From NCBI RefSeq assembly GCF_000276665.1, contig NW_004955418.1, forward strand, positions 8,603,512 to 8,667,511: a DNA stretch of 64,000 bases, read 5' to 3'. The stretch comes from Chinchilla lanigera. Taxonomy: Eukaryota; Chordata; Mammalia; Rodentia; Chinchillidae. Shown one piece after another: positions 47,295-58,536 of this stretch. The notes under the pieces are model-generated. The model saw only the letters and a list, made by a program, of their open reading frames with translations. It was not told the origin of the DNA and did no database searches. Both the position numbers and the translations under genes were made by a program. Position 1 is the first letter of the stretch. Each line of letters opens with the position of its first letter.

Positions 47295-47640
47295 TTTGTT
47301 ACTTTCTCCTCAATGAGAGGTAATACGCAGCCCTCACAACTTAAATGAATAGAGGTTCATTTGGTTCATGGTTTGATCCGTAGTCAGCTGACTCTAGTGG
47401 AGAATGGGAGAGAAGTGGGCAAAGGTAGCTGTGAAGGGATGAGCTAGGGAAAAAGTTAAATCTTTCCATTCCACAGCCCAGTGACCTGGCTCTTCTGGAC
47501 AGCCTCCACCTCTGAGCCTCACATTTATCTATAAGCTCATCAGTGCACACTGATTCAGTTATCTTCCAAAAACCTTGCCTGTCACAGCATGAGGCTTTTG
47601 GGAGAAATCTGGATAGAAACCCTAACACACACATTGAAGT
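47295..47640 (-). mobile_element. Antisense MaLR-type solo LTR
   Basis: Same order as the copies at 53195 and 38115: 'tttgttactttctcctcaat' at the left, 'gaggttcatttggttca' in the poly(A)-signal region, 'cccagtgacctggctcttc' in the middle and 'gaaaccctaacaca' at the right end. Diverged and non-coding. Confidence 0.65.
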
Positions 47641-49695
47641 ACCTACTCATGTAAGCAAAGTCTACCAAAGTAAGTTTGTTTGGACTCTAGGAATAATATT
47701 CAATCTAACAAGATGACTACTTTTGATTTCAAATAATATTTTGAATAATATTAGCCCTTTATTTTCTGTGAGAATCTTTCAAAGCTTAAATAATTCATAA
47801 ACATTTAAATATATTTCTCATTAAAATAAAATAAAGACTAATAAAATTATATTCACTAAATGCTTTTGATTTTACATAATATAGTCTCACTAGATATAGA
47901 TTTTTATTGTACATTCCAAATTTACCTTGATTTATTTTATTGAATACTTTATGAAACAGATTAGGGAACTATGAAGAAAATTAATAAAAATGGCAATTTG
48001 CATTATTTACAGGACTTAAGATTTTAAACTAGGCTTTTCAAAAGGAGAAATGACTAAAGTAAAACAATTATTTTGCTTTCCTTTTCAATTTGGTAAAGAT
48101 TCATTTTAAACTGAATATTTCATATTGCTTCTTTGTAAACATAAAAGAAAAAATAAATAGGCAGGTTCATGATAAAAGGTTAGAAAGTTAGCAAATGTTT
48201 CATTTTCAATATACTAAACAAATTAGCAAGAATCATTGATATAGCTCAAATGAATCATACTATTGATTTAATTAGGAAGCATAGTTACTTAAAACTATAG
48301 GAAGGGAATATTTTAGTTTGGGTAATATCTGATAATTAACAAAACCATATTTATAGACACATCCCTATTGCACTGACAGCAACTACACAAGTTTTGGTAA
48401 TAAATCATCTAAATTTGGGAATGCTATTTAAAGGCCACAGTCTTATTCTCTTTTTATAAAAGGAATGTAAACAAATAAATTGTATTTCTGGCTCTGTTGT
48501 ATATCTGAAATTGCAAGCATTCTAAATATGCTAAGCAGCCAGAATTATAACTCATTTTGTGAAGTTTATAGTACTTAAGGGAAAAAATATACCTGAATGC
48601 ACAGCTAGCATGAGGTTTTCAATCCACTATAATTTAACAAGGGAAACAGAGATGTGAACCTTAGGGTAGTGTTATTTGCTAGGCCAACGGAATATACATA
48701 ATAATTCTAGAGAAGGATACTAAAGAACAATTCTAAAATTATATATGTAAAGGAAAATTATAATGTACAATATTGCTGATACTTCATGAAAAATTTTTCA
48801 TCAGTTTTGGCACACTTATTGGAAGAGTATATGTAAAACAAATATGTTCACAACCTAAATGACTTGTCTACTCTTCAATTTATATTTGAAACACTTAAAT
48901 TTACTAGAGAATTTTCTGCTAGTGTTATAATTTCATACAACTAAAATATAACCATTGAGTATTTGATTTTAAATAACGATTCCACAGTGATTACATTTCT
49001 CATTAGGTTGGATATGAATCCTATCAAATCAGTATTAGAGTCAATGACATTTAATATTTTGCTAGGAATATAGCTTTTAGAATTGCCTTTCAAAACTTGA
49101 TGCCCTTTTTGAAAATATGTTTAATCCATCAAATTTTCCTAAAGATTGTTCAGTACATTTGTCTACCAATTTCAGGTACAATACATAAGCATATCAAAAT
49201 TTTTAGGAATTGAAGTTGTATGAGAAAATATTTTATTTTGTAATATTAATTCTATCATGAATCTGGCCAAATTTGATCTTTCAGCAACACCCTGCCTGAT
49301 ATTAATGGTAGAATAAAATATGTTCAATTTACTCCTTCAGAAGCTCATTTAATAAAATACTTAATGGGTGCACAGCATTTTCCTACTGACAAACACATAT
49401 TAAAACATTGCTTGTAAACTTACACATTATGAAGCCATGTTATCATTAATAAATATCTTGAACATAATTAGGTGAAAGCATCTGTAAGTAAAATTATCAA
49501 ATGACGTATAGTGTGTGTAATCAGATACCAGAAGGCGCTAAACAGAGAGTGACAGTGCACCTCTTTTTGCTTATCCCTGGAGGTTCAGGCAAGAAGCAAA
49601 AGAAAAAAAAATCGCTCTCTTCCCAGTGTTACCTTTTTCCTCCCAGGCAGGCATGAGACAGTGGTAAGGTGATGTGTGCTGAAATGCAGAGGAAG
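47641..49695. other. Unassigned AT-rich DNA (2 kb)
   Basis: Nothing recognised. Confidence 0.5.
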
Positions 49696-49864
49696 GCCAG
49701 GCATGGTGGCTCACGCCTGTGATCCCAGAACTTGAGAAGGCTGAGGAAGGAGGATCGCTGAGAGTTCGAGACCAGCCTAGGCTACAAAGTGAGCTCAAGG
49801 CCAGTCTGAACTACTTAGGGAGCCCCTGTCTCAAAAAGACTCAAAGAATAAATAAATAAATAAA
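49696..49864 (+). mobile_element. B1-type SINE (7SL-derived) with (AAAT)n tail
   Basis: 'gccaggcatggtggctcacg', 'cctgtgatcccagaac', 'ggctgaggaaggaggatcg', 'gagttcgagaccagcc', 'aaagtgagctcaaggccag', 'cccctgtctcaaaaa', then a tail ending in 'aataaataaataaataaa'. The internal near-duplication around 'gctacaaagtgagctcaagg' and 'gccagtctgaactac' is typical of B1-type monomers. No target-site duplication found. Confidence 0.95.
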
Positions 49865-49882
49865 CCCCAGGCCTCATCTTGG

Positions 49883-49995
49883 ACCGAGGAGATAGCTCAG
49901 CGGCACGAGTGCTTGCCTGGCAAGCACAAGGTCCCGAGTTCGATTCCTGGTACAAAAAAAGAAAACACATAAAAACAAAAAACAAAACAAAAAAA
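49883..49995 (+). mobile_element. ID SINE, distinct subfamily
   Basis: Only about 20 bp after the B1 tail. 'gaggagatagctcagcgg', 'cacgagtgcttgcctggc', 'aaggtcccgagttcgattcc', 'tggtac' and an A-rich tail. It has 'gcacgagtgc' where the young subfamily has 'gcaaagcgc', and no 'cggagaaaaacc' end, so it is another branch. The B1 and this ID may have been inserted separately or as a composite. No duplication flanks either one clearly. Confidence 0.9.
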
Positions 49996-50755
49996 AACAC
50001 AGAGAGAGAAAGACCTCCCAATAAAACACCTGTCCTGAGGTACTGAGTAGTCCCAGACAGATTCTTGATGGTCAGACCTCCAAAGAGGGTGTGTGTCTGA
50101 AAACTCAGATAAGCACAGATCTTGAGTGGTCTAGGGGCACTGAGTGTCTGGCTGCATCTCGTTTTGGAAAACTGTACACAGACCTGGGTACTTTGCATCT
50201 TCCGCTCATGAGGCTTGCTAGGCAAACACTTGTAACTGTGTGTGATTAAGGTCGAAAGATAGTAGGTAGGATTTGTCTCTACATAGGCCTTCGTAAAAAT
50301 GTTTCTTTTTTTAATACAGTTTATCCACCATCCAAATATACTACAAGATAAAGCAATAAAATTTATATAGAAAAATTTATATTTTGATAAATTTATATTT
50401 TAAAGCCATCTAAAATATCTGGATAAGAAGGAATAATATTTATTTATAATTTTTATCATAAGATATTTTTCAGTTTCTAAATGGCAGATTCATGAGAGAA
50501 TCCCTAAGGTGACTTAATTAGCTTGATTTGAATTTATCATGTAGTATACTAAATATACGACCCCAACTTAGGTTCATAGTTAACTGAAGCAGATAAAAGC
50601 TCCACTTTTGAGTTCTGTCATAAGAAGTTACAGATGCAGAGAAAACCCATCTCCTAAAACTAAAACATTAGAAAAACTTAATAAGAATAACATTAAATGA
50701 ATTGTTGATTCAATAAGATAATAAGATCTCAAGAACCAGGAATGGATTAAATTTT
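49996..50755. other. Unassigned DNA
   Basis: No element or gene recognised. Confidence 0.5.
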
Positions 50756-51078
50756 AAAAGGCAAAGGAAGGAAGAAGGAAGGAAGGAAGGATGCAAGGAA
50801 GGAAGGAAGGAAAGAAGTAATTAAGGGAGGGACGGAGAGAGAGAGAGAGAAAGAAAGAAGGAAGAAAGAAAAGAAGCAAGGAAAGGAAGGAAGGAAGGAA
50901 GGAAGGAAGGAAGGAGGGAAGGAAGGAGGGAAGGAAGGAAGGAGGCAAGGAAGGAGGCAAGGAAGGAGGCAAGGAAGGAAGGAGGCAAGGAAGGAAGGAA
51001 GGAGGGAAGGAGGGAAGGAAGGAAGGAGGAAAGGAAGGAAGGAAGGAAGGAAGGAGGGAAGGAAGGAAGGAAGGAAGG
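50756..51078. repeat. (GGAA)n-rich purine tract running into a gap
   Basis: About 320 bp of almost pure purine on the plus strand. Mostly 'ggaa' units with interspersed 'ggag', 'gcaa' and 'gaga' units. The tract lacks stop codons, so frames read through as Ser/Phe/Leu/Pro-rich on the minus strand. These frames are artefacts. It ends at the N block, so its true length is unknown. Confidence 0.95.
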
Positions 51079-51178
51079 NNNNNNNNNNNNNNNNNNNNNN
51101 NNNNNNNNNNNNNNNNNNNNNNNNNNNNNNNNNNNNNNNNNNNNNNNNNNNNNNNNNNNNNNNNNNNNNNNNNNNNNN
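51079..51178. other. Assembly gap (100 N)
   Basis: Exactly 100 N between a purine tract (left) and a pyrimidine tract (right). Confidence 1.
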
Positions 51179-51295
51179 CAAAAATCTCGAATCGTTCTTT
51201 GCCTCTCTCCCTTGCTTCTTCCCTCCCTTCTCTTCCTCTCCCCTCTTTCCCTTCCTTCTTCTTTCCTGCTGTCTCTCCTCCCTCTTTCCATTTTG
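51179..51295. repeat. Polypyrimidine tract after the gap
   Basis: After 'caaaaatctcgaatcg' the plus strand becomes pyrimidine-rich ('ctccctt', 'cttccttc' units) up to about 51290. The strand bias is opposite to that before the gap. Confidence 0.85.
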
Positions 51296-51710
51296 CAAAA
51301 ATTCAAGGTTAATTCAAAAAGTTTTTCCCCCTGTGGTTAACATATCAGCATTGAGCATTTATCATGACCCATTAAAGAAATAGGTACATCATGGTTAAGT
51401 AGATGTCACACTTTGTTTTTCATTCATATTTCCCTTTTCATATTTTGTATTTTATTCATGATATCATGTTGCATAATCACATCATCTTAAGTGCCATCTT
51501 AAGTAACAGATTTGGACTTTCCTGTATTTAATGACTTGAATTTAATTCCCTATATTTAATGACTTGAACATCTTTTGAGAAGTCTTTATCAGGTGGCAGA
51601 CAATGTTCTTTACTCTGGGTCTTCCTGGTGTTGTTCTGCCACTTCAATAGGCTTCTGTTTGGAGACTTATGAAGAGTCCAAGGGGCACAAACTATGTATT
51701 GAGGATGTTG

Positions 51711-51745
<35 letters not shown>

Positions 51746-52870
51746 CACACACATACACACACAAACATCTAAACCTGTAGCCTGAACGCAATATGTCAAT
51801 GTAATTGCTTTCAAAACTTCATAAAGTCCAAACAATAAAAAGGAAAGCTATACAGTGAAAGTGGAATTTTTTAAATTAAATGACAAAAACAGCATAGAAA
51901 AAGAGAAGTTACAGCCCAACAGATCATATTTGCAGTTTGATATGCATAATAATGGAAAAATATTTATGTTTATGAGTAAATTAAAAAGCACAAGCTTTTA
52001 AAGCTATACCCCAAAATAATGAAAGAGCAAAAATCTAGTTAGATACTTCCCAAAGAGAAAATGTGATAGGCCCTGAAACCTGGTAAAGCAGGCTCACTTT
52101 CACTAGTAATGCTGGAAATACTAAATAAAGCCCTGACATGAATTTATATGCACCACTTTATAGAAATAAAAACCTCACAATGACAGGCGCTGTTGTGGGT
52201 GTAGAGTTGCCTCTAGACCTACAAATTAGTAACTCATCTTAGAAAGTTAATTTGCATCATTGATGAAATTTGAATATAAACATACTCATGGATTCTAGTC
52301 CAGATTCTTGGCATTATGTTATACTATTATCACCTTTGAGGTTTTATTAATGAATACTCAATATAAATCCTGTTGCAGTTATTTTCCAGTATATTTCTTT
52401 TTGTATACCCACTGTATGTTGAAATTATATATTTACTTGCTTGTCTTTTATTACGTATTTATTATGATTGTTGTAAACTTATACAATTATTCAAAATTAC
52501 ATATCCCCAGGTAGAAAATATGTTATACGACATACTAAAGCAACAAAAACTTGTGTTAAAAGTTTATAATAAATGAATTAATGAATGAATGATTTAGCTC
52601 TATTTATTTGTCTGAAATTTGTTTTATCTTTTATTTAGCTTACCTTAATTTGTCGTTTGTGAGAACTTGAGATGATAGATACAAAATAGTAAAATAACTA
52701 AAACAAGTCATGTCATACAAATGTAAACATAAATTCAGTTTCAATATTTCATTTTGTCATGGGTAGTAACAGTTAAATCACTAATTAAAAATAGTGATTA
52801 TATTTTCTTACCTTATCAATGTTTTGAAACTAAGATTATCTGTTTTGTGCATCAAATGCTGTGTTCATAT
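51296..52870. other. Unassigned AT-rich DNA with small repeats
   Basis: Contains the microsatellite at 51709 and a local direct repeat 'tatttaatgacttgaa' at 51524 and 51553. Nothing else is recognised. Confidence 0.5.
51709..51767. repeat. Compound (TC)n(AC)n microsatellite
   Basis: A TC run changes to an AC run with a few substitutions. A simple repeat. Confidence 0.95.
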
Positions 52871-52880
52871 TTACAAACTC

Positions 52881-52966
52881 TTTTTTATTTTTTTGGACCA
52901 GGAATCAAACTTAGGACCTTGCACATTCCAGGCAGGTGCTGTGCCATTGAACTATATCCCCAACTC
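52881..52966 (-). mobile_element. ID SINE, minus strand (older)
   Basis: T-rich reversed tail, then 'ggaccaggaatcaaactta', 'ggaccttgcaca', 'gccattgaactatatccc'. The flanks 'tacaaactc' (52872) and 'tacaagttctc' (52967) look like a decayed target-site duplication. Confidence 0.88.
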
Positions 52967-53194
52967 TACAAGTTCTCTTTTGTTTAGAAAGAATTAATAA
53001 AAACAAGTTAAAATGTGAATTAGTAATAAATGATTGATAAATTTGAGTTACATTTTTGCAATGCATTTTGTGTTATGAAATTCAAAGTGATGTGTACTAT
53101 GTAGAAATAACTTCCATGACTGTATAATAGATCAAATTTTGTCTCTTGTGCCCTGTGATATTGATCAGATAGATAGGGTACATTCTGCTTATTA

Positions 53195-53630
53195 TATTTG
53201 TGTTATGGTCACTTTCTCTGTGCAAGACAAAACAGGCAACATCCACAATTTGAAAGAGCAGCATCTTATTTTGGCCAACAATTTTTACAAGTTTCAGTCC
53301 AGAATCAGATGGTCCGAGGGCAGGAGTGGCATTGTAGCAAGGCCTACTTCAGAGAGAAGCTGCTCATGTAGTTATAGACCAGTGGCAGAGAGAGAGGAGG
53401 AGCCTGGGAAGGAGACATCCTTCCGGTCACACTCCCAGTGACCTGGCATTTCCAACCAGGTCAGCCTCCCAAGAGCACACTACGCAGTTGAAATCATGAA
53501 AGGATGAATCTGTGAAAGAATGCAGTGCCCTCTGATCACCTCTAAGGCCCTGCCTCCTCATCCAGAAAGCCTTTGGGGGACAGGCTAGCCAACATGCTCT
53601 CGACATGTATCCAGATCCACCATCTTAACT
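53195..53630 (-). mobile_element. Antisense MaLR-type solo LTR
   Basis: On the plus strand: 'tgttatggtcactttctctg', 'caagacaaaacaggcaac', 'tccacaatttgaaagagc', 'cttattttggcc' (reversed poly(A)-signal region), 'tttcagtccagaatcag', 'cactcccagtgacctgg', 'cctttgggggaca'. This is the reverse order of a MaLR LTR. Non-coding. The right limit is approximate. Confidence 0.72.
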
Positions 53631-53764
53631 TTTACCTCATATTAAGCATTATCCTCTTCTATTTTCAGTGTTTATGTTTTATTAGTATATGTTTGTAGCC
53701 CATAATGATTACATTCCTTTTGGGGAATTTGTACATGTACATAACACATCATATGTTGAAAAGG

Positions 53765-54825
53765 AAGCACTCTGCTGAGAGATAAAATAGGTAAAACTTT
53801 TGAACACATAGGTGTAGCCAAGGACTTTCTGAACATAACCCCAATGGTACAAGGCATAGTAACAAGAATCAACAAATAGTATCACTGCAAATTACAGACC
53901 TTCTGCTCCCTGAAGGAAACAACCAGCAGAGTGAAAAGACAAACTGCACATTGGGAAAAATTTTTGGTCAGCTCTTCGTCAGACAGAAGACTAACACCAG
54001 GATAGATAGCAAACTCAGTAAATTAAATCTTTCCAAAATAAAAAACACAATAAAAAATAATGGGAAACAAATGAACAGACATTTCTCAGAAGTAAAAGCA
54101 GCTAAAAAGTACATGATGCAATTTTGGACATCACTTTCATGAGAGAAATACTGATTAGAACATTTAGATTCCATTTTACTCTGCAAAGAATGCCATCCTC
54201 AAGAAATGCAATAATAACAAGTACAGGTGAGGGGCTGAGGATTTAACTCAGCAGCACAGCGCCTGCCTGGCAAGCTTGAGGTCATGAGTTCAATTCCTGG
54301 TACCAGCAGCAAACAAACAAACAAAAAAACAAATGCAGATGAGACTTCCATGGAAAAGCTATCCTTCTGCATTGTTGGTGGGAATGTAAACTAGTACAAC
54401 CAGTACAAAATCCATATGGAAATTCCTCAAAATCTAAAGGTAGAAATTATATTTTACTCAGCTATGCCCCTCTAAGTACTTTTCCAAAAGACTTAAAAAC
54501 CTAAAAAACCTAATATTAGAGCAAAGTGTACATGCCCACGTTTATAGCAGCATAATTCATAATACCTAAATCTATGAAATGACCTATACGTCCATAAAAA
54601 GATGAACAGATAAAGAAAATGTGTTATTTACACACAGTGGAGTACTGTTCTGTCATAAAGGATAAATTTGAGTTATTCTCAAGAAAATGGGTACACTTTG
54701 AGACCATAATATTAAGTACAATAAATCAGAGCACAAGCTTAAATATCACGTGGTGTCTTTTAGGTGGAAAGCACCAAATATGAATAAAAAGCAAAAAAAA
54801 AAAAGTATAGATAATAAAGTGAGGA
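53765..54825 (+). mobile_element. L1 ORF2 3' half, sense, interrupted by an ID
   Basis: Nucleotides follow the last third of L1 ORF2: 'gaaacaaccagcagagtgaa' (53917), 'acagacatttctcagaagta' (54076), 'aaaagtacatgatgcaat' (54104), then after the ID 'ttgttggtgggaatgtaaac' (54373), 'acgtttatagcagcataatt' (54538), 'acagtggagtactgttctgt' (54635) and 'aaaatgggtacactttgaga' (54684). Many frameshifts are present, so it is an old copy. An A-run follows at about 54793-54804. Confidence 0.85.
54231..54330 (+). mobile_element. ID SINE nested in L1
   Basis: 'ggggctgaggatttaactca', 'gcacagcgcctgcctggc', 'gagttcaattcctggtacc', then a tail of 'aaac' units. Decayed duplication: 'aagtacaggtga' (54219-54230) against 'aaatgcagatga' (54331-54342). 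It interrupts L1 ORF2 sequence that resumes after the tail. Confidence 0.92.
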
Positions 54826-55769
54826 GACAGAGCTTTATCAAATGGATAAGGGATCAAGAAAAGAAAGGCTAAAAAAGAAATATTAGATAATTGCAAATAA
54901 TTCTAACCACGAACTCATTAAAAACACTCCAAAAAGTATTTTTACTTTAATCACAGAGCTGATTTCCAATTTATATTTGTAAATATTTTGGGGTTCATTT
55001 TCATCCTTTTCTCACAACAGGAATCCAAACTGTCATGTCTCTTGGGGATTATGTTCTCAGCATTGTATGTTGCACATTGTTCTCAATTACTTATCAAATG
55101 CAGTCTATCAAATGAGAGATGCCCTTCATCTGTAAAGTAGATAAAGTAAGATATAATGTAAAAATAATCCCAAAAGGAGAAAGCAAAAAGGACCTGTACT
55201 GGCCTCAATAGTGTTAAACTTTGATAGTTTGAATTTTGGCAATTACTCTTCTAAATTAATTTTGAATCCTTATCAAATTTTTATATCCAAACCCAAAAGT
55301 CACTGAAATAGACCTAACATATGCAGGTGTCAAAGAGAAGTTATTGTTAGGCATTAATACTTTCTGTGTCTTGTAGGCACAGAATGAGGTTCTTTAAATT
55401 AGGAGATAATCACATGCTCTCTTGCAGGAATGAATACATAGTAACTATATTCAGTTGAAACTGGAATAAATGTATGAACATTTTTGTTCAACCCAATGCT
55501 AGGAAGAAGGAGCTTTTATTTAGATATATATTCCATTGACTTCTCCCTATCCCATTCTATCTTAAAATTTAAAATAATTTCCAGTTTATGCACAGTTCTT
55601 TGTGGTAGTTGAGGTCAACATAAAGCAGCAGTTGCATAGACCCACTTTATTTTGTTTGCAATATAATCCCAAAGAGATGCATTGGAGGCCTTTATACTTA
55701 TTAGTCAGTAATTTGCCATAGAGTTGCACAAGCCTTCCACTTATTTGTCTTTTCTACAACAGTTCTTAT
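54826..55769. other. Unassigned DNA
   Basis: No element or gene recognised. Confidence 0.5.
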
Positions 55770-56070
55770 TTTAGTCACTTTCCCACTGGGGACAAAATAC
55801 CCAACATCCACAATTTAAATATTGGTTCACACATTAATGGATTTCAATAGTTCACATTTAGCTGGCTCCAAGATAGAAGTGGCCAGGCAGAAATCTTTGT
55901 GGAGGAAAGCTGCTAGTGTATGACATCCAGGTAGCAAAGAAAGAAGGGAGATGTGGCGACAGGAACAGACCCTTCCAGTCATGCCCCAGTGACCTGTCTA
56001 CCTCTTTTGCCCAGAACCAATGTCACAATATGAGACATCAGGGAAACATTTTAGATCTGAGCTATAAAAG
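55770..56070 (-). mobile_element. Antisense MaLR-type solo LTR (degraded)
   Basis: On the plus strand 'ttagtcactttcccactg', 'gacaaaatacccaacatcc', 'acaatttaaatattgg' at the left, then 'catgccccagtgacctg' and finally 'gggaaacattttagatctga' at the right. This is the same order as the copy at 53195. Non-coding. Confidence 0.65.
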
Positions 56071-57889
56071 TTTTCTTCCCATACGAGCTCAGTGTGTTTG
56101 GAGGTCTTGGAAATATACCATTCAGATCTGTTATGGGGAGCAAAACTGACTGGTGGCCCCAGCCCCTGCCCTTCTGGAGGAAGCACAATATTTGTGTAGA
56201 GGTCACACTTTCCAATTCATTATTGATCTCAGTGTGTGCAGTAAACGAAGCCAATTGTTTTGACAAGGGTCCCCTAAATCAGCAACTCTAGCTCAGAAGT
56301 TTCCCCCTTGTCTTGCCAAAATTAGAATTGCTGTTCCTAAGTGCAGTTACCTTTCCTTCTTTTGTATGCACACTTGCTTCTGCTTTTAAAATTGATCTTC
56401 CCAGGATGTTTCCATTAAGGTAATTCAGCAGTATTACATTCCTGTATAGCAAATCCAATTACCTACTTGAATTACATTATGAATAAGTATACCTCAATTC
56501 CTGGAAAATCTATGGAAATTTTATGCTGAATGTAAGAATACCTAAATCCTCAGCATAGTAAGTCTTCTGGACTCCCCTTCCATGCCTAAATGTGATATGT
56601 TTTTGCCATTGTCCCTGGGCTTTTTCTAGCCCACTACCTGAGTGTTTTAATATATCCCAGTTAACTAATACTTATTAAGTGTCTATCTTATGTGGTACTC
56701 TGCTTGATTATGGGGCCAGAAAGACTAATTGGGTTTGACAATATTAATTGATTAGTGGAGTAGAAAAGCATATGAAATATTTGCTTTTAAAAAATCAAAT
56801 GCTACTGCAAAGGTCTATATAGAGTGATGATACAGGGATGTAAAAGAGGTAGTAGAATTATATCTTGGTGTTTTACTGAATAGCTTTACCTTAGAATGAA
56901 AAAGAAAACAGTTGCATGTTTTTTTGGAGTAGCATTTGAAACATATCTTTCATTTCTAAAGCGTTACCTTAAAATAACTTGGGGGTCTATTTTTTAATTA
57001 ATTTTCCTCAGAAATGTCACTTTCATGAGCAAGAAAATCTTTATGTATACATAGTTAGTATCTTTACAGTCATTCAGATGCAAATAGTGTATAATGCTTA
57101 CTTTGCTGCCTTTTATAATGCAGATTATTGAGAATACAATAATCTTTTCTACCAGTATTTTGTTGCTTTTTTGTTGTCTAATTGCTTCATTGTGAGAGGT
57201 AATATTCGGGAACTTTGCTCATTTTAAAACTTTAAAAAATTAGTTTAAATGTCCCATGTGTCCTTGAAAATAATTTAAATTTTATAAGCAGTAGGTGCAA
57301 TTATTCTCTATTTGCAAATCAAAATTGCTATTTAAGTTTTCTATTTCTTTATAGTATGAATGTGTCCTTACTTACGAACTCTTGAAGAGATGTATCCAAC
57401 TCTGTAATAGGATTTGAATATATTGATTTCTTCTCATTTATAAGTTGTTTTAATATGTATTGAGTTCATAAGAATTCTAAAAGTATTAAGATATCTTGTA
57501 TGTTTATTTCCCTAACGTCATTATCCAATGTACCTCCTTTTAATAATGTTTCTTGTCTTATAATCTGTTTTACTTAGTATTTCTATAATTATATTGAATC
57601 GTCTATGTTTATTATTTGAATAGTAGCCAATGGCACTTAAAGTACTATTGGCAAACATCAAATATCTTCCGATAAATGTAAATTAAATTATAAAAACTCC
57701 ACAATCATTTTTAATTCTTCAGTGAAATTATCAAGGATGGAAATAAATTAAGGTATAAGCTACACTCATGGATTGTCAGCTTCTGTGTTATACAGCTGTC
57801 AATTTCCATGTATCAATATATTCATATGTAATAAACTATTGCAATATAATCTCATTGAAAATCCTAAATATTCTATTATTTAATAATAA
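56071..57889. other. Unassigned AT-rich DNA
   Basis: No element or gene recognised. Confidence 0.5.
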
Positions 57890-58030
57890 ATTATGAGAGT
57901 CCAAATTTTATGGAGCCATATAACAATTCTGGAAATGTCAAGAAACTCATTAAGAAAATAAACAAGGCTGGAGGATTTATACTACCACATAGCAAGACAC
58001 AGAATTACAGTAATTAGAACAGTGAGGCAT
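57890..58030 (+). mobile_element. Short L1 ORF2 fragment, sense
   Basis: 'ccaaattttatggagccata' (57901), 'aacaaggctggaggattta' (57961) and 'acagtaattagaacagtgag' (58007) follow the L1 ORF2 stretch that encodes the region after the reverse transcriptase. Only about 140 bp is recognisable. Confidence 0.6.
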
Positions 58031-58314
58031 TTACTTAATTCATTTAACCAAATGGAATTGTGTCAATATTCTCCAAATTACACCATTTTAACTTGACTGG
58101 TATAAGCCATTAAAGCCATTGGCTTCACTTTTTCTAAATGTTTACACAGTGTGTTCTTTACAAATGACAATGTGTTTAGTTCAATAGCATGATTAAACTG
58201 CTTTAAGTATTGTTCTTTAGACCAATTTGCAAAACTGTATGCAGTGCTTTTACTTCAGCAGACTGTCTTTCTAGAAAATAAAAACTCATAAATGCAAAAC
58301 TAAAAACTATTTTT

Positions 58315-58430
58315 GACCAATTTTGCATGCTTATATCTAGTAATCTGAAAAACTACTTTGAAGACAACAATATGCAGTATAACATCCATTGCTGAATTCA
58401 TATCATCTTGTTTTTTTAAAATCTGCATTG
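58315..58430. repeat. Unnamed dispersed repeat shared with 9360-9480
   Basis: 'ttttgcatgcttatatctag', 'ctactttgaagacaacaata', 'tgcagta' are shared in order with 9375-9440. It hosts an ID insertion at its right edge. Confidence 0.5.
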
Positions 58431-58524
58431 GGCTGGGCATATAGTTCAGTGGCACAAGCGCCTGCCTAGCAAGCACAACGTCCTGAGTTCAATTCCCAGT
58501 ACCAAAAAAATATAAAATAAAATT
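58431..58524 (+). mobile_element. ID SINE with target-site duplication
   Basis: 'ggctgggcatatagttcagt', 'ggcacaagcgcctgcctagc', 'gagttcaattcccagtacc', then an A-rich tail. A perfect 12-bp duplication, 'aaatctgcattg', lies at 58419-58430 and 58525-58536. The body belongs to a branch other than the young subfamily. Confidence 0.94.
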
Positions 58525-58536
58525 AAATCTGCATTG

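Noticed and set aside
49815..50225. A 136-codon minus-strand frame.
   Set aside because: It runs antisense through an ID element and its A-rich tail. The amino acid runs match reversed ID words.
50747..51306. Long minus-strand frames of 160-183 codons rich in Ser, Phe, Leu and Pro.
   Set aside because: They are a translation of the GGAA tract and of the N gap.
53139..53441. A 100-codon plus-strand frame.
   Set aside because: It lies mostly in an antisense MaLR-type LTR and has no recognisable domain.
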